The notes: generated by a model from the letters alone, not told the origin. Shown: positions 40,368 to 51,388, counted from the stretch's first letter. The stretch is 64,000 nucleotides of DNA from Geobacter sp. UBA698 (GCA_002298925.1 DBMM01000028.1:1395-65394), one strand, 5' to 3'. Made by a program: numbers and translations.

Positions 40368-40440
40368 TAAACAGGGATGCAACAGGAATAACTGGATGTA
40401 ATCTAGCAGACATCCTGTCGATTCTGTGCATCCCTGTTTA
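40368..40440. repeat. Palindromic dispersed-type repeat (AAACAGGGATGCA family)
   Basis: TAAACAGGGATGCA (40368-40381) and TGCATCCCTGTTTA (40427-40440) are perfect 14-bp inverted repeats. A second inner pair, GGATGT and ACATCC, lies between them, so the whole 73-base element can fold into a long imperfect hairpin. The internal text is itself built from ACAGGAT/GGATG-like units. It sits downstream of the YtxH-like gene and upstream of larA and may act as a terminator or REP-like element. Confidence 0.65.
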
Positions 40441-40500
40441 AACCGGATTTACCTCCGGAGTTCTTTGAGGCCGCTAAGGAACAAGGCCTTGAGACGGTGA

Positions 40501-40746
40501 CTATATCCAGGCATCTCCGCCGTCGTACTGGAATTCATCGCCTTTGCTCTTGCAGCGCGCCCTGAATTTGGCCTCACGGGCCAACCGCTTCATCTTATCT
40601 GCGGCGTTTTCCTTGATATCACTCAACTTTTCACGAACTTCGCGGCCTGGCGCGGGTGCGAGAAGAAGCGCTGCGGCCGCACCGATCACGGCACCGGAGA
40701 CGAAGGCGATGACTGCTGCTGCGGCGTTATCATTGCTGGAAGACAT
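40501..40746 (-). CDS. YtxH-domain small membrane protein
   Basis: 81 residues from ATG 40746 (GGAG upstream). One hydrophobic segment (AAAAVIAFVSGAVIGAAAALLLAP) is followed directly by PGREVREKLSDIKENAADKM, the standard YtxH/gas-vesicle-protein-like arrangement. The rest is a charged helix. Members are often stress-related, but no function is established. It lies downstream of the glutamate dehydrogenase gene. Confidence 0.75.
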   Translation of the reverse strand: MSSSNDNAAAAVIAFVSGAVIGAAAALLLAPAPGREVREKLSDIKENAADKMKRLAREAKFRARCKSKGDEFQYDGGDAWI

Positions 40747-40853
40747 GACGAACTCCTTTATCTGCGTAGTATTCTTTACACATGCATATACCAAAACTAC
40801 TTCTAGCACAGCCGGCAGCTGAAATAAAAGCAGTTTTTTCATCAAACCCGCGC

Positions 40854-43829
40854 TCAAAAAATTCGTGCCAGATGCCTCCTGACCATATCCTCGAAATCCG
40901 CATCACGACTGCCGCTGTAGACCAGGGATGAGCCGATCTCCGCCGCCGCTATGGCGCACAGATATTTCACCGGCAGCCGGCGGATCCGTTTTCTGAAAGC
41001 CGGCGTTCCGGTGAGCAGTAACGGCAGATGCCTCAGCAGCGCCAGGCGGAAGGGGTGCTGCAGACAGAGCTCCGGCCTGGCCGAAAAAAACTCGAACAGA
41101 CGGGTATAGTAACTGTTGATATTCTGGCTGATGGTATCGGAAATCTCGGTAAACAGCAGGCTGCCCCCTGATTCGCGCTGCCGCCGCAGAATCAGCCGGG
41201 CCTCATCAACGGCCCGTTTCTCCAGGATGACCAGCACGTCCCGCACATAGGCCTCCTTGTGCTCCAGAAACTCCCGCTCGGACAACAGCAGATTGGCGAT
41301 GATCTCGTAGGAGGAGGAGATCACGCCGCACTTGTTGGCCGAAGCGTCACGCATGATGACAACCCCCTTTTTCTGCAGCTGGACCCTGGCCTCGGGAGTG
41401 ATGAAGGAATTGGCCCCTTCCACGATGACCCCTGACGAGGGGCGCCCGTCTGCATCCAGGAACTGGGACCAGTTCTGGGCGTCAATGGTCTCCGGCCGGC
41501 CGCCGGCCGGGATGAACAGGTCCGCCGCTACCGTGAACACCAGGTTGTTGTATTCGCGGTAGAAATCGTCCATGTCCAGCCACTCTTCCACCAGACCATC
41601 GGCCGTGCGGCTGACCTTGCGATGGGTTTCCTTGAGCCCCTCCAAACGCCGGCCGGTACGGTAGATGATGAAAGCTCCCACCCCCAGACATTCGGGATCA
41701 AAGGTATTCAGATCGTGAGCCAGCACCAGACGTCCCAGCTCCGCACGCTGGATGCCGTTCGGATCACAGAGGGCCGCGGTACCGTCCAGGATCAGTCGCA
41801 CCCGCATGCCGGGGCACTCTGCCAGCATGAGCCGCAGTGAGTTGCCGGCCACGTCGCCGTTTGGTCCTCCAGTCATTTTCAGCGTGAAGGTGTCGCGGGA
41901 AATGTCGATGCCGGCCGACTCGGCCATGGTGATGCGGGCAAAGGCGACCACACCGGTGGAGGTAACTCCGTACTCCTTGTGGTTGATGCCGACCCGCTTG
42001 CTGGACATGATGCCGATGCCCAGCAGATATCCCCGTTTTTTGGACAGGCTGGCAATGGCCTCGATCATCCCATCGTGCATGTTCTCATCCGGTCCGATCT
42101 CGATCGGCTCGTCGTCACCATAGTAGTCGACCACCCGCCGGTCTCTGACCCGGCCGTTTTCCGTTACGAAAATATCCAGAAAGGCATTGGCAATGCCGTA
42201 CTGGAGCTTGTAGAGACGGCTGTTCTCCTCTTCCCCGCCAGGCTGATCCAGGTCCGAGGCATCCAGCACCAGGGCCATCTTGGAACCACCCTCGTAAATA
42301 TCCTTGTTCTTGAAGTGCTGGGTATTGGCCAGCACATACACCTCGCGGAAGATGGTGTTGGCGGCGGTGATAAAATCATCGGCGCTGCGGGCGATGACAG
42401 TGCGCCACCCTCCCCGGGCGATATCGGAAAAACCGATATGGTAGCCGCAACCGAAGCGGCTGAAGAAGAAGGTGACCCGGAAGGGGCGCGTCTCGGGCAG
42501 GTCGGAGGTGAATTCACGATCCAGAGCCTGCAGATAGGCCGGATCAAGGCGGAAAGCCAGGGCCTGCTTTTCAACCACGAAGAAGTTGGTCTTTAAGGTG
42601 TGGGTTATCAGCAGCAGACAGCAGCGATAGACGGCCCGGCGGATGTCATCCAGCCAGCGGTGGCCGGTGGTATAGCCTTCAGCCGCCTCACTGGTCTCAG
42701 CCAACATGGTGCCATAGAGCGTCTGCCGGTCATCCAGGGCAGGATCGAAACGTGTCCGGAACAAGCGCAGCATCATCTGGGCCATCTCCGGGTGATCATA
42801 GAAGGCCCGCTGGACATCCTCCAGACCGAAACGGTCAGGCTGGTTATGGGCCAGACTGGTGTGGCAGAAAGCGATAAAGGCGTTGATCAGGGCCGCATCC
42901 TCGCCGGACATGACCCCCTCGGTAACGAAATCGCGGTAAATGGCCGAGGTGGTGGATATCAGCTGGGTTGTACAGAGTTCGCCCATCAGCTGAGCGGCCA
43001 GTTCGCTGTCCGGCGCTACAGCGCCCCCTTTGCGGTTCACGACGAAAAACGAACCGAGAAAATAGGGATGGATGCCATTGGAGATGGTCAGACAGTAGGC
43101 CCGGCGGATCCCCACGCCCAGCCGGTTGAAAACCTCCAGAACCTGCAGCAGAAAATCCTGCTGGTGCGGATTGCCCACGGCAAACAGCACCCGCGTCTCA
43201 GGGCTGCCGCTGTGATTTACCTCGCTGACATCCAGAAACAGCCCCCCGGCGGCATTGCCTCGCTCAAACAGCCAGACCAGCCAGGCCATGCGCGACGGCT
43301 GTGACATGCGGATGAAATTTTCGTTGTTGAGCCAGAGGATCTTCAGCAGAGAGTCGAGTTTTTTAAGATTGAAATCAGGGAAGGAGCTGCGCAGTTCGGC
43401 CCGGATCCTGTGTACCAGCGCGGCCGGAATGTCCACAGCGCGTTTCAGGTCGATGGCGCTGTTGGGGCGACGGTCAAACTCGAAACGCTGCACCTCCAGT
43501 TCCTCCTCCATGCCCGGCATGGCAACATTGGAATGGGAAAACATGGCATAGGATATCTCCCGCTCTCCGACCCTCCGCAGGGTCTCGTAGAGCGAGCCGG
43601 CCCGGTTGACGCAGGCCAGCACCAGCAGCTTTTCACGGTCCACCAGGATCACCCGCTGATTGATGCGCAGCCGCGACATGTCCCGGGCCAGCCAGGCCAG
43701 GGCCTCCTGTTCGTCCTCCATGGCCTGGAAAAAGTAAGGGCTCATGTGCTGCTGGAGCCAGGCCGCGTTTGCTTCGGCGCGTTCCTGCTCTTTTCGGGCG
43801 GTTTTACGGATGATGGCCGGCAGATTCAT
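40854..43829 (-). CDS. NAD-dependent glutamate dehydrogenase, large (about 110 kDa) type
   Basis: 991 residues from ATG 43829 (GGAGGC upstream; the frame extends to 43895). The N-terminal ~400 residues are regulatory. The catalytic dehydrogenase core spans about 440-850, with FRVTFFFSRFGCGYHIGFSD, ARGGWRTVIARS, NKDIYEGGSKMALVLD, KEYGVTSTGVVAFA, TGGPNGDVAGNSLRLM and VIVEGANSFITPEARVQLQ. It would oxidise glutamate to 2-oxoglutarate and ammonia with NAD. The size lies between the 50-kDa hexameric and 180-kDa types. Expressed apparently alone. Confidence 0.88.
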   Translation of the reverse strand: MNLPAIIRKTARKEQERAEANAAWLQQHMSPYFFQAMEDEQEALAWLARDMSRLRINQRVILVDREKLLVLACVNRAGSLYETLRRVGEREISYAMFSHSNVAMPGMEEELEVQRFEFDRRPNSAIDLKRAVDIPAALVHRIRAELRSSFPDFNLKKLDSLLKILWLNNENFIRMSQPSRMAWLVWLFERGNAAGGLFLDVSEVNHSGSPETRVLFAVGNPHQQDFLLQVLEVFNRLGVGIRRAYCLTISNGIHPYFLGSFFVVNRKGGAVAPDSELAAQLMGELCTTQLISTTSAIYRDFVTEGVMSGEDAALINAFIAFCHTSLAHNQPDRFGLEDVQRAFYDHPEMAQMMLRLFRTRFDPALDDRQTLYGTMLAETSEAAEGYTTGHRWLDDIRRAVYRCCLLLITHTLKTNFFVVEKQALAFRLDPAYLQALDREFTSDLPETRPFRVTFFFSRFGCGYHIGFSDIARGGWRTVIARSADDFITAANTIFREVYVLANTQHFKNKDIYEGGSKMALVLDASDLDQPGGEEENSRLYKLQYGIANAFLDIFVTENGRVRDRRVVDYYGDDEPIEIGPDENMHDGMIEAIASLSKKRGYLLGIGIMSSKRVGINHKEYGVTSTGVVAFARITMAESAGIDISRDTFTLKMTGGPNGDVAGNSLRLMLAECPGMRVRLILDGTAALCDPNGIQRAELGRLVLAHDLNTFDPECLGVGAFIIYRTGRRLEGLKETHRKVSRTADGLVEEWLDMDDFYREYNNLVFTVAADLFIPAGGRPETIDAQNWSQFLDADGRPSSGVIVEGANSFITPEARVQLQKKGVVIMRDASANKCGVISSSYEIIANLLLSEREFLEHKEAYVRDVLVILEKRAVDEARLILRRQRESGGSLLFTEISDTISQNINSYYTRLFEFFSARPELCLQHPFRLALLRHLPLLLTGTPAFRKRIRRLPVKYLCAIAAAEIGSSLVYSGSRDADFEDMVRRHLARIF

Positions 43830-43994
43830 TAAAAGCCTCCTTGTAAGCCGGAATGGCGATGGACGCATCATATACCGGCAAAGCCCACCCGGCAATGCCG
43901 TATTGACAGATTTAACCCACTGACAAAAGGCGCTTTCTTCCTTGCAATTGCCAGATGACTCTGGTAGGCTTTTCAGTCTTCATTTTTCCGATAG

Positions 43995-45062
<1,068 letters not shown>

Positions 45063-45076
45063 CATACCGAGACAGC

Positions 45077-45182
45077 GAGGCACAGAGGCAATGACAGACG
45101 TCTGCATCCCATCGACGTTCAGCGACAAGCAATCTAGCCGGACGTCATGCATTTTCGTCTGCCTGCAGTTGCTCTGTGCCTC
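45077..45182. repeat. REP-like inverted repeat between mreB and the glycosyltransferase gene
   Basis: GAGGCACAGAGGCAA (45077-45091) and TTGCTCTGTGCCTC (45169-45182) are imperfect inverted repeats about 77 bases apart; the inner sequence includes the palindrome CAGACGTCTG. The element fills most of the 157-base gap and may end the mreB transcript. The CACAGAGGCA text is typical of multicopy repeats in this bacterial group (from memory, to be confirmed by search). Confidence 0.6.
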
Positions 45183-45219
45183 CCTGCCTCAGTGACAGTA
45201 ACTTCACCCTGCCGCTGAT

Positions 45220-46278
45220 ATGCAAACTCCCTCTGTCGACATAATCGTTCCGGTCTGGAACAATCCCTTTGTAACCCGCGCCTGTCTGGCCTCGATTCTG
45301 ACCCATTCGCCCGAAGCACGGCTGATCATTGTCGCCAGCGGCAGCAGCCGCGAAACCGAGCTGATGCTGGAGGAGTTTTCCGAGCCCCTGGGCGAACGGG
45401 GCCTGTTCATCATCTCCGACCGCAATGTGGGCCTGGTGCCATCCATCAACATGGGGCTGTCCCGCTCCGACAGCGACTACGCCGTCATCCTGCGGCCCCA
45501 GGTCCAGGTTCCGGCCGGCTGGCTGGCCGGACTGCTGGAAGCGGCCCAGGACGGAATTGGCACGCCGCTTCTTAGCGGCAATGGCGCCCCGCAGCTGCCC
45601 GCCATGACCCGCGGCTGCAGCCAGATGGAAACCTTCAGCGCATCTTTTTTCGCACTGGCACTCAAGGGAGAGATGCACATGCTTTTGGGCGGCCTGGACG
45701 AGCGGCTGGACAACGCTGAATGGTGCCTGAAGGATTATCTGCGCCGCGCCTGGAGCAAAGGTTACCGCACCAGCATCAGCGCCCGCACCACCCTGGAATG
45801 CCAGCCCGTACAGGTCTTCGGCTCAAAAGAACGGCTGTCGGAAATTGCCCGGGCCAGCCAGGCTATCTACCGCCAGCGCTGGGGTAGCTTCCGGCATTAC
45901 GGCATCTATTTCGGTCGCAGCACCGAAGCCGCCAGCCTGGCCGAAGCCATCGAAACCATCCTGGAAGGCGCCCGCCAGGGACACAGGTTCACCCTGCTGC
46001 TGCATCGACGCCAGATCGCAGATTTTCGCCGCCTGGGGTGGAGCGGCCTGCACACCGGCATTGAACTGCAGTCGCTGTCGCTGCTGGCTCCCCGCCGCGA
46101 TCTGCACAGAAAGCTGGCGGCGCTGCAAACCGCTTTCCCGGACATGGTCATGGTGCGCGGGGCCGAAGGGATCGAGTTGCCCGGATCCGTTCCGGCCCCC
46201 CTCTTCAGCGAGGTGGCCGCCGTCCTGGGACGGACCAGCCCTACATCCAACCAAAACGGAGACCACTATGCTCAATGA
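45220..46278 (+). CDS. Family 2 glycosyltransferase
   Basis: 352 residues. The GT-A nucleotide-sugar fold is seen in [39 protein letters not shown] and [20 protein letters not shown]. The usual DxD position is occupied by ILRPQVQVP, so the metal site is unusual. Residues beyond 220 form a separate C-terminal region without recognised domain. Its 3' end overlaps gmhA by 11 bases, placing it in the heptose operon, so an LPS-core role is likely. Confidence 0.8.
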   Translation: MQTPSVDIIVPVWNNPFVTRACLASILTHSPEARLIIVASGSSRETELMLEEFSEPLGERGLFIISDRNVGLVPSINMGLSRSDSDYAVILRPQVQVPAGWLAGLLEAAQDGIGTPLLSGNGAPQLPAMTRGCSQMETFSASFFALALKGEMHMLLGGLDERLDNAEWCLKDYLRRAWSKGYRTSISARTTLECQPVQVFGSKERLSEIARASQAIYRQRWGSFRHYGIYFGRSTEAASLAEAIETILEGARQGHRFTLLLHRRQIADFRRLGWSGLHTGIELQSLSLLAPRRDLHRKLAALQTAFPDMVMVRGAEGIELPGSVPAPLFSEVAAVLGRTSPTSNQNGDHYAQ

Positions 46279-46837
46279 AATCCAGAGACAACTCCAGGCC
46301 CACCAGCAGGTCATGACACTGATCGAACGGGAACTATCGGTGCAGATCGCCGAGATGACAGCGCTGCTGACGGAAGCCTTCAGAAACGGCAAAAAACTGC
46401 TGGTGATGGGTAACGGCGGTTCCGCCGCCGATTCGCAGCATTTCGTGGCCGAAATCGTGGGGCGATTCAAGCTGGAACGCCCGGCCCTACCGGCGGTGGC
46501 GCTCTCCACCGACACCTCCATCCTGACCGCCATCGGCAACGATTACGGCTTCGATTCCATCTTCAGCCGCCAGGTCGAGGCACTGGCTACGGCCGGGGAT
46601 GTGGTGGTCGGCATCTCCACCAGCGGCAATTCCCCCAACGTAAAAAAAGCCCTGGAACTGGCCCGGCAGCGCGGCTGCCATACGGTCGGGCTGCTGGGCA
46701 AGGACGGCGGCAGCATCAAGCCGGTCTGCGACCTGGCTCTGGTCGTCCCCACCAACGACACGCCCCGCGTGCAGGAGGGGCATATCACCATCATCCATAT
46801 CGTCTGCGACCTGGTTGAAAAAGGGTTATTCCAATGA
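46268..46837 (+). CDS. gmhA: Sedoheptulose-7-phosphate isomerase
   Basis: 189 residues from ATG 46268. SIS-domain enzyme converting sedoheptulose 7-phosphate to D-glycero-D-manno-heptose 7-phosphate, the first step of LPS heptose synthesis. Landmarks: [56 protein letters not shown] and the C-terminal [16 protein letters not shown] with metal-site residues. The upstream frame belongs to shadow coding of the glycosyltransferase. Overlaps the next gene by four bases. Confidence 0.95.
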   Translation: MLNEIQRQLQAHQQVMTLIERELSVQIAEMTALLTEAFRNGKKLLVMGNGGSAADSQHFVAEIVGRFKLERPALPAVALSTDTSILTAIGNDYGFDSIFSRQVEALATAGDVVVGISTSGNSPNVKKALELARQRGCHTVGLLGKDGGSIKPVCDLALVVPTNDTPRVQEGHITIIHIVCDLVEKGLFQ

Positions 46838-47784
46838 AAATACAGCCCATCGATCTGGCCGGCGTCCACACCTTTCCGATTGCCGAGCGCAAAAACAAGG
46901 TCTCCCTGGAACGTGATTTTGCCGGTGAGATCACACCGGGCATGACCGTTTCCGCCCTGCTGGCAGCCCTGCCCAACCAGCTGGGGGGCGAAAGCCTGAA
47001 TGCCGTCATCAGTGCCGTGGTCAAGGCCCGCGAAAAGGGCAAGCCGGTGGTGCTCGCCATTGGCGGCCATGTCATCAAATGCGGTCTGCAGCCGGTGCTG
47101 AAGAAACTGATTGAGGCCGATATCGTCACGGCGGTGGCCATGAACGGTTCCGCCAGTATCCACGACTACGAGATCTCCCTGATCGGCGCGACCAGTGAGG
47201 ATGTGGGTGCCGTGCTGCATTGCGGCACCTTCGGCATGGCCGAGGAGACCGGGCGTGACATCAACCGGGCTCTGAAGAGCGGCGCAACCGAGGGGATCGG
47301 TTACGGAGAAGCTCTGGGCAGATTCATCATTCAAAACAACAATCCCCAGGCCGCCTCCAGTCTCTTGGCAGTCTGTTTCGACAAAGGCATCCCGGCCACG
47401 GTCCACGTGGCTGTCGGCACCGACATCATCCACCAGCACCCCGAATGCGACGGCGCCGTGCTAGGCCAGGCCACGTTCACGGATTTCCGCCTGTTCACCG
47501 CGGTGGTCGCCACCCTGGGCAACGGCGGCGTCTTCATCAACATCGGCAGCGCCGTGATCATGCCGGAAGTCTTCCTCAAGGCCCTGTCCATCGCCCAGAA
47601 CATGGGTTTCCATGTGGACGGCTTCACCACCGCCAATTTCGACATGACCCAGCATTACCGTCCCCTGCAGAATGTGGTCAAACGCCCTACGGCCGGCGAC
47701 AGCCGCGGCCTGACCATCACCGGACACCATGAAATCATGATCCCGCTGCTGGCAGCCGGGATTCTGGACAAGATCGGAGCCTAG
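46834..47784 (+). CDS. Deoxyhypusine-synthase-like protein in the heptose operon
   Basis: 316 residues. Segments such as [20 protein letters not shown], then [20 protein letters not shown] followed by SEDV, and HQHPECDGA resemble the NAD-binding core of deoxyhypusine synthase. Bacteria lack the eIF5A substrate in the usual form, so a different reaction is likely. The ATG overlaps the gmhA stop (ATGA), and hldE starts one base after its own stop, so it is translated with the heptose pathway enzymes. Function unproven; a role in sugar or envelope metabolism is inferred from context only. Confidence 0.7.
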   Translation: MKIQPIDLAGVHTFPIAERKNKVSLERDFAGEITPGMTVSALLAALPNQLGGESLNAVISAVVKAREKGKPVVLAIGGHVIKCGLQPVLKKLIEADIVTAVAMNGSASIHDYEISLIGATSEDVGAVLHCGTFGMAEETGRDINRALKSGATEGIGYGEALGRFIIQNNNPQAASSLLAVCFDKGIPATVHVAVGTDIIHQHPECDGAVLGQATFTDFRLFTAVVATLGNGGVFINIGSAVIMPEVFLKALSIAQNMGFHVDGFTTANFDMTQHYRPLQNVVKRPTAGDSRGLTITGHHEIMIPLLAAGILDKIGA

Positions 47785-47785
47785 C

Positions 47786-49252
47786 ATGGATAGAAAAAGC
47801 GCTGAATCCCTCTTCAACCGCATCGGCGAGATCCGCTGTCTGGTAATCGGCGACCTGATGCTGGACGAATACCTGTGGGGCAAGGCCGAACGCATCTCGC
47901 CCGAGGCGCCGGTGCAGGTGGTGGATGTACTGCGGGAGGAATTGCGCCTGGGGGGCGCCGGAAACGTGGTCAACAACCTGGTGGCGCTGGGGGCCCAGGT
48001 CTCGGTCTGCTCGGTGGTGGGGGAGGACGACAACGGCTGGTCACTGCTCAAGATCTTCAACCGCCAGAATGTGGCCACCGATGCCATCTTCCGCGACCCG
48101 GCCCGCCAGACCAGCCGCAAGACGCGGGTGGTGGCCGCCCATCAGCAGATCGTCAGGATCGACCGCGAATCACGGGATCCGCTCTATCCCGAAATCGAAC
48201 AGTCGGTCTGCGCCTGGGTCAGCAGCCATGCCGGCCGTTTCGACGTGATCCTGCTGTCTGACTACCTCAAGGGGGTCTTGACGCCCACCGTGATCGCCAC
48301 GGTGATCGCAGCGGCGGCCTCCGCCGGCATCCCGGTACTGGTTGACCCCAAGGGGAGCGACTACGGCCGCTACCAGGGCGCCACCCTGCTGACCCCCAAC
48401 CGCAAGGAAGCCGAAACTGCCGCCGGCATCGCCATCCGCGACAACGCATCCCTCGAGCGCGCGGCCGGAGCGATCATGGCGGCAGCCGGCCTGCAGCACC
48501 TGCTGATCACCCGCAGCGAGGAAGGCATGTCGCTCTTTTCAAGCTCGGCCCCTGCCATTCACATCCCGACCGTGGCCCGGGAAGTGTTCGACGTTTCCGG
48601 TGCCGGGGACACGGTGCTGGCATCGCTGGCCATCGGCCTGGCCAGCGGACTGGGCATGGCCGAGGCCGCCGTTCTGGCCAACATCGCCGCCGGCATCGCC
48701 GTGGCCAAACTGGGCACCTCCACCGTCAGCCCCTCCGAGATCATCAACGCCGTGGCCATGACCCACAGTGACAGCGATTCCAAGATCAAGAACCGTGATG
48801 TGCTGTCGGCCGTGATCGCATCTGAAAGAGCCCGTGGCAAGCGGGTGGTCTTCACCAACGGCTGCTTCGACCTTTTACATGCCGGACATGTCAAATACCT
48901 GCAGAAAGCCCGCAGCATGGGGGACCTGCTGATCCTTGGGCTGAACAGCGACGCTTCCGTGCGGCGCCTGAAAGGCGAAAACCGGCCCCTGATCAACGAG
49001 GACGAACGGGCCCACATCATGGCAGCACTGGACTGCGTCGACTACGTGGTGATTTTCGACGAGGATACCCCGCTGGAACTGATCACAGCCATGAAACCGC
49101 ATATCCTGGTCAAGGGGGGCGACTATACGCCGGACGGCATTGTCGGCAAGGATCTGGTCGAATCCTACGGCGGCCGGGTGGAGGTGGTCTCATTTGTGGA
49201 CGGCAAATCCACCACCAATATCATCGAGCGCATCCTGGAGCGCTACAGCTGA
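47786..49252 (+). CDS. hldE: Bifunctional heptose-7-phosphate kinase/heptose-1-phosphate adenylyltransferase
   Basis: 488 residues. The N-terminal ribokinase-like domain (to about 320) has [20 protein letters not shown] and the catalytic base region [19 protein letters not shown]. The C-terminal nucleotidyltransferase domain (from about 345) has [20 protein letters not shown] and the ISSMT-like [14 protein letters not shown]. It makes ADP-heptose precursors for the LPS core with gmhA; the phosphatase gmhB is not in the cluster. Confidence 0.96.
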   Translation: MDRKSAESLFNRIGEIRCLVIGDLMLDEYLWGKAERISPEAPVQVVDVLREELRLGGAGNVVNNLVALGAQVSVCSVVGEDDNGWSLLKIFNRQNVATDAIFRDPARQTSRKTRVVAAHQQIVRIDRESRDPLYPEIEQSVCAWVSSHAGRFDVILLSDYLKGVLTPTVIATVIAAAASAGIPVLVDPKGSDYGRYQGATLLTPNRKEAETAAGIAIRDNASLERAAGAIMAAAGLQHLLITRSEEGMSLFSSSAPAIHIPTVAREVFDVSGAGDTVLASLAIGLASGLGMAEAAVLANIAAGIAVAKLGTSTVSPSEIINAVAMTHSDSDSKIKNRDVLSAVIASERARGKRVVFTNGCFDLLHAGHVKYLQKARSMGDLLILGLNSDASVRRLKGENRPLINEDERAHIMAALDCVDYVVIFDEDTPLELITAMKPHILVKGGDYTPDGIVGKDLVESYGGRVEVVSFVDGKSTTNIIERILERYS

Positions 49253-49330
49253 TGCCGTTGCCCGCTAATTTTGGTGGTTTTTCATCGTAAAATCTGCTAC
49301 AGCAGTTACATTTCTTGAACTGGAGCGGTC

Positions 49331-50068
49331 ATGACGAGGGAAATCAACGACAGGGAATTGTGGATATTGGGTGTCAAGGCGGACAGCGGTCGGGATGAAT
49401 TGATCCGTTCCTACCTGAGTGCCGGCGGCTATTCGAGCCGGGTCGAACAGTTTGAACAGCTTTCAGCCGGCCGCCCCCTGGGTATCGTGCTGGATATCTC
49501 TCCGTTTGCCGATGACGGCTGGGGCCAGCTGCTGAAGATCAAGGCCGATCCCGCCACCCGCAATATCCCGGTACTGCCGGTCTTTTTGAGCGCCACCGGC
49601 AAAGTGGGCGGCGTTTTTCCGGTGGGCGGCTTCTTCACCCTGCCGGTGGACGACCACTATCTGCTGGAGCGCCTGGCGGTCTACGGTCTGACCGAAGAGG
49701 CTGAAACCTGGGATCTGCAGGCCATGATCGTCTCACGCAGCGGCGAGGAACGGCTGGCCAAAGCAACCGAATCGGTCGGATTCGAGATTATCAAGGCCTA
49801 TACCGGCAAGGAGGCCCTGGCGCTGACCTCCATCCATCCGGCCTACATGGCTTTTTCCAGCCTGATGCTGCCGGACATGTCCGCCTTGGAGCTGCTGGAA
49901 AAGATGCGGCTCTACCCCTACAGCCGGAACATCCCGATGTTCGTGCTTTTGAAAGAGGATATGAAAGAGGGAGAAAAGGCGGCCATGAGCAGGGAGGTGG
50001 CCCACCTGGTCAGCAAGAAACAGCTCTCCTGTACCGAGTTCCTCAGTTATCTGCGGCGCAGGGAATAG
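49331..50068 (+). CDS. Degenerate double receiver-domain protein
   Basis: 245 residues. Two receiver-like halves can be seen. The first (about 8-115) has LGIVLDISPFADDGWGQLLK, where an aspartate may still accept phosphate. The second (about 128-243) is better preserved overall (ATESVGFEIIKAYTGKEALA, LMLPDMSALELLEKMR) but has FSSLMLPD in place of the phospho-aspartate, and K-K near the end. It probably signals by protein contact. GGAGCGGTC precedes the ATG. No kinase or output domain. Confidence 0.65.
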   Translation: MTREINDRELWILGVKADSGRDELIRSYLSAGGYSSRVEQFEQLSAGRPLGIVLDISPFADDGWGQLLKIKADPATRNIPVLPVFLSATGKVGGVFPVGGFFTLPVDDHYLLERLAVYGLTEEAETWDLQAMIVSRSGEERLAKATESVGFEIIKAYTGKEALALTSIHPAYMAFSSLMLPDMSALELLEKMRLYPYSRNIPMFVLLKEDMKEGEKAAMSREVAHLVSKKQLSCTEFLSYLRRRE

Positions 50069-50088
50069 TCAGACAACAACTACAAACG

Positions 50089-50131
50089 GAAACGGCCGTT
50101 CACCTTGACCAATCAAGGGAACGGCCGTTTT
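50089..50131 (+). terminator. Rho-independent terminator
   Basis: AAACGGCCGTTC and GAACGGCCGTTT flank an inner stem CCTTGA-CCAA-TCAAGG, giving one long hairpin followed by TTTTCAGTTTT. It ends the receiver-like gene. Confidence 0.8.
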
Positions 50132-50157
50132 CAGTTTTGGTTGATCAGTTATGCCGA

Positions 50158-50285
50158 TTTCAAATCAAGGATGAAATCAAGGAGGATGAAATCAAGGCGG
50201 CGAAGATTTCGGCGATGGAGGCGTACAGGGTAGTACGTTGAGGAGCCTAAGATGAGCCAACGCAGATGGCGCCTTGATTTGGAAT
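50158..50285. repeat. Dispersed palindromic repeat, full-length copy
   Basis: It begins with direct reiterations of GGATGAAATCAAGG and ends with GCAGATGGCGCCTTGATTT. AATCAAGGCGGCG on the left pairs with GGCGCCTTGATT on the right. The shortened copy at 21062-21136 shares both ends. Centre: GTACAGGGTAGTAC, itself partly palindromic. The element fills the gap between convergent genes and looks like a mobile palindromic repeat or small MITE. Confidence 0.65.
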
Positions 50286-50290
50286 CGGAG

Positions 50291-51355
50291 CTACAACAGT
50301 CCGGTCAGATCCTTCATTTCGATACTGGCCTTGCCGCGCAACTCCTTGGCCCACTGGCTGAAGCGCTCCTCCGACTTCTTGCGGTAGAGAGTCTCCTCGA
50401 TTTCGCCCTTGACGCTCTCGAACGATTTCATCTTGCCACTGACCCGCTCTTCCAGCTTGATGATGTGGAACCCGGAGGGGGTGTAAACCAGTTCGCTGAC
50501 CTCTCCCGGCTTGAGGGACATGATGGCCTGCTCCAGTTCGGGCAGCATGTCCCCCTTCTTGAAGCGTCCCAGATCGCCGCCATCCTTGCGGGCCGCGGGA
50601 TCCTCGGAATAGGTCTTGGCCAGTTCGGCAAAATCCTTGCCGCTCTTGGCCTCGGCCAGCACCATCAGCGCCGTGGTCATGCTGCGCTTGATATCGTCGG
50701 AGGGAGTCTTCTCGCTGGTCTTGAAAAATATGTGCCGGGCGCGGAACGTTTCATCCTCGGTATATTTCAGCCGGTTGGCCTCGAAATACTCGCGCATCTC
50801 GCTTTCGCCGACCTGGATCTTCGAACGGACCTCCATGCTGACCAGCTTCAGCTTTTCAAGCTGTTCCTGCAGTTGGCTGCGGTACTGATCAAATGAGAGC
50901 CCCTGATTGGCAAGGGCCGCCACCAAGGCCTCCTGGGTCAGATTATTCTGCTTTTTTACATCGTCGATGGACTGGCGGATCTCTTCTTCACTGACCTTGA
51001 TGTTCAGTTCCTTGATCTTCTGTTCCACCAGCTTTTTTTCCACCAGACTATCCAGCGCCAGGCGGCGGATCTTGCTGCGGGCAGCATCATCCAGAGCACC
51101 TTTTTTCTCGTTCTCACGGATAACGGGCTGGGCCTCGCGGTTTACTTCGAACAGCGTGATGATCTCGTCGTTTACCACGGCAGCCACGGTATTGATGACC
51201 GCGCCCGTGGCAACTATCCTGGCCAGAGCCTCTTTGGGCTGATCGGCCTTGACCGTTGCAACGGCCGGCTCACTCTTGGCTATCACTTGATTCTTCGCGC
51301 AGCCGCCGGCCAGAAGCAGGCAGACCGGCAGCAGGGCTGCAATCCGTAGGTTCAT
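50291..51355 (-). CDS. SurA/PpiC-type peptidyl-prolyl isomerase lipoprotein
   Basis: 354 residues from ATG 51355. The lipobox LAGGC (cysteine about 22) predicts a lipid-anchored periplasmic protein. A SurA-like N-terminal chaperone helix region (VVNDEIITLFEVNREAQPVI) is followed by a parvulin domain with RARHIFFKTSEKTPSDD, DPAARKDGGDLGRFKKGDML and YTPSGFHIIKLEERV. It probably assists folding of exported proteins. It is the second of two similar genes in tandem, separated by a hairpin. Confidence 0.85.
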   Translation of the reverse strand: MNLRIAALLPVCLLLAGGCAKNQVIAKSEPAVATVKADQPKEALARIVATGAVINTVAAVVNDEIITLFEVNREAQPVIRENEKKGALDDAARSKIRRLALDSLVEKKLVEQKIKELNIKVSEEEIRQSIDDVKKQNNLTQEALVAALANQGLSFDQYRSQLQEQLEKLKLVSMEVRSKIQVGESEMREYFEANRLKYTEDETFRARHIFFKTSEKTPSDDIKRSMTTALMVLAEAKSGKDFAELAKTYSEDPAARKDGGDLGRFKKGDMLPELEQAIMSLKPGEVSELVYTPSGFHIIKLEERVSGKMKSFESVKGEIEETLYRKKSEERFSQWAKELRGKASIEMKDLTGLL

Positions 51356-51388
51356 AGTCTTACTCGTTTCTTCCTGGGTTAAAATACG

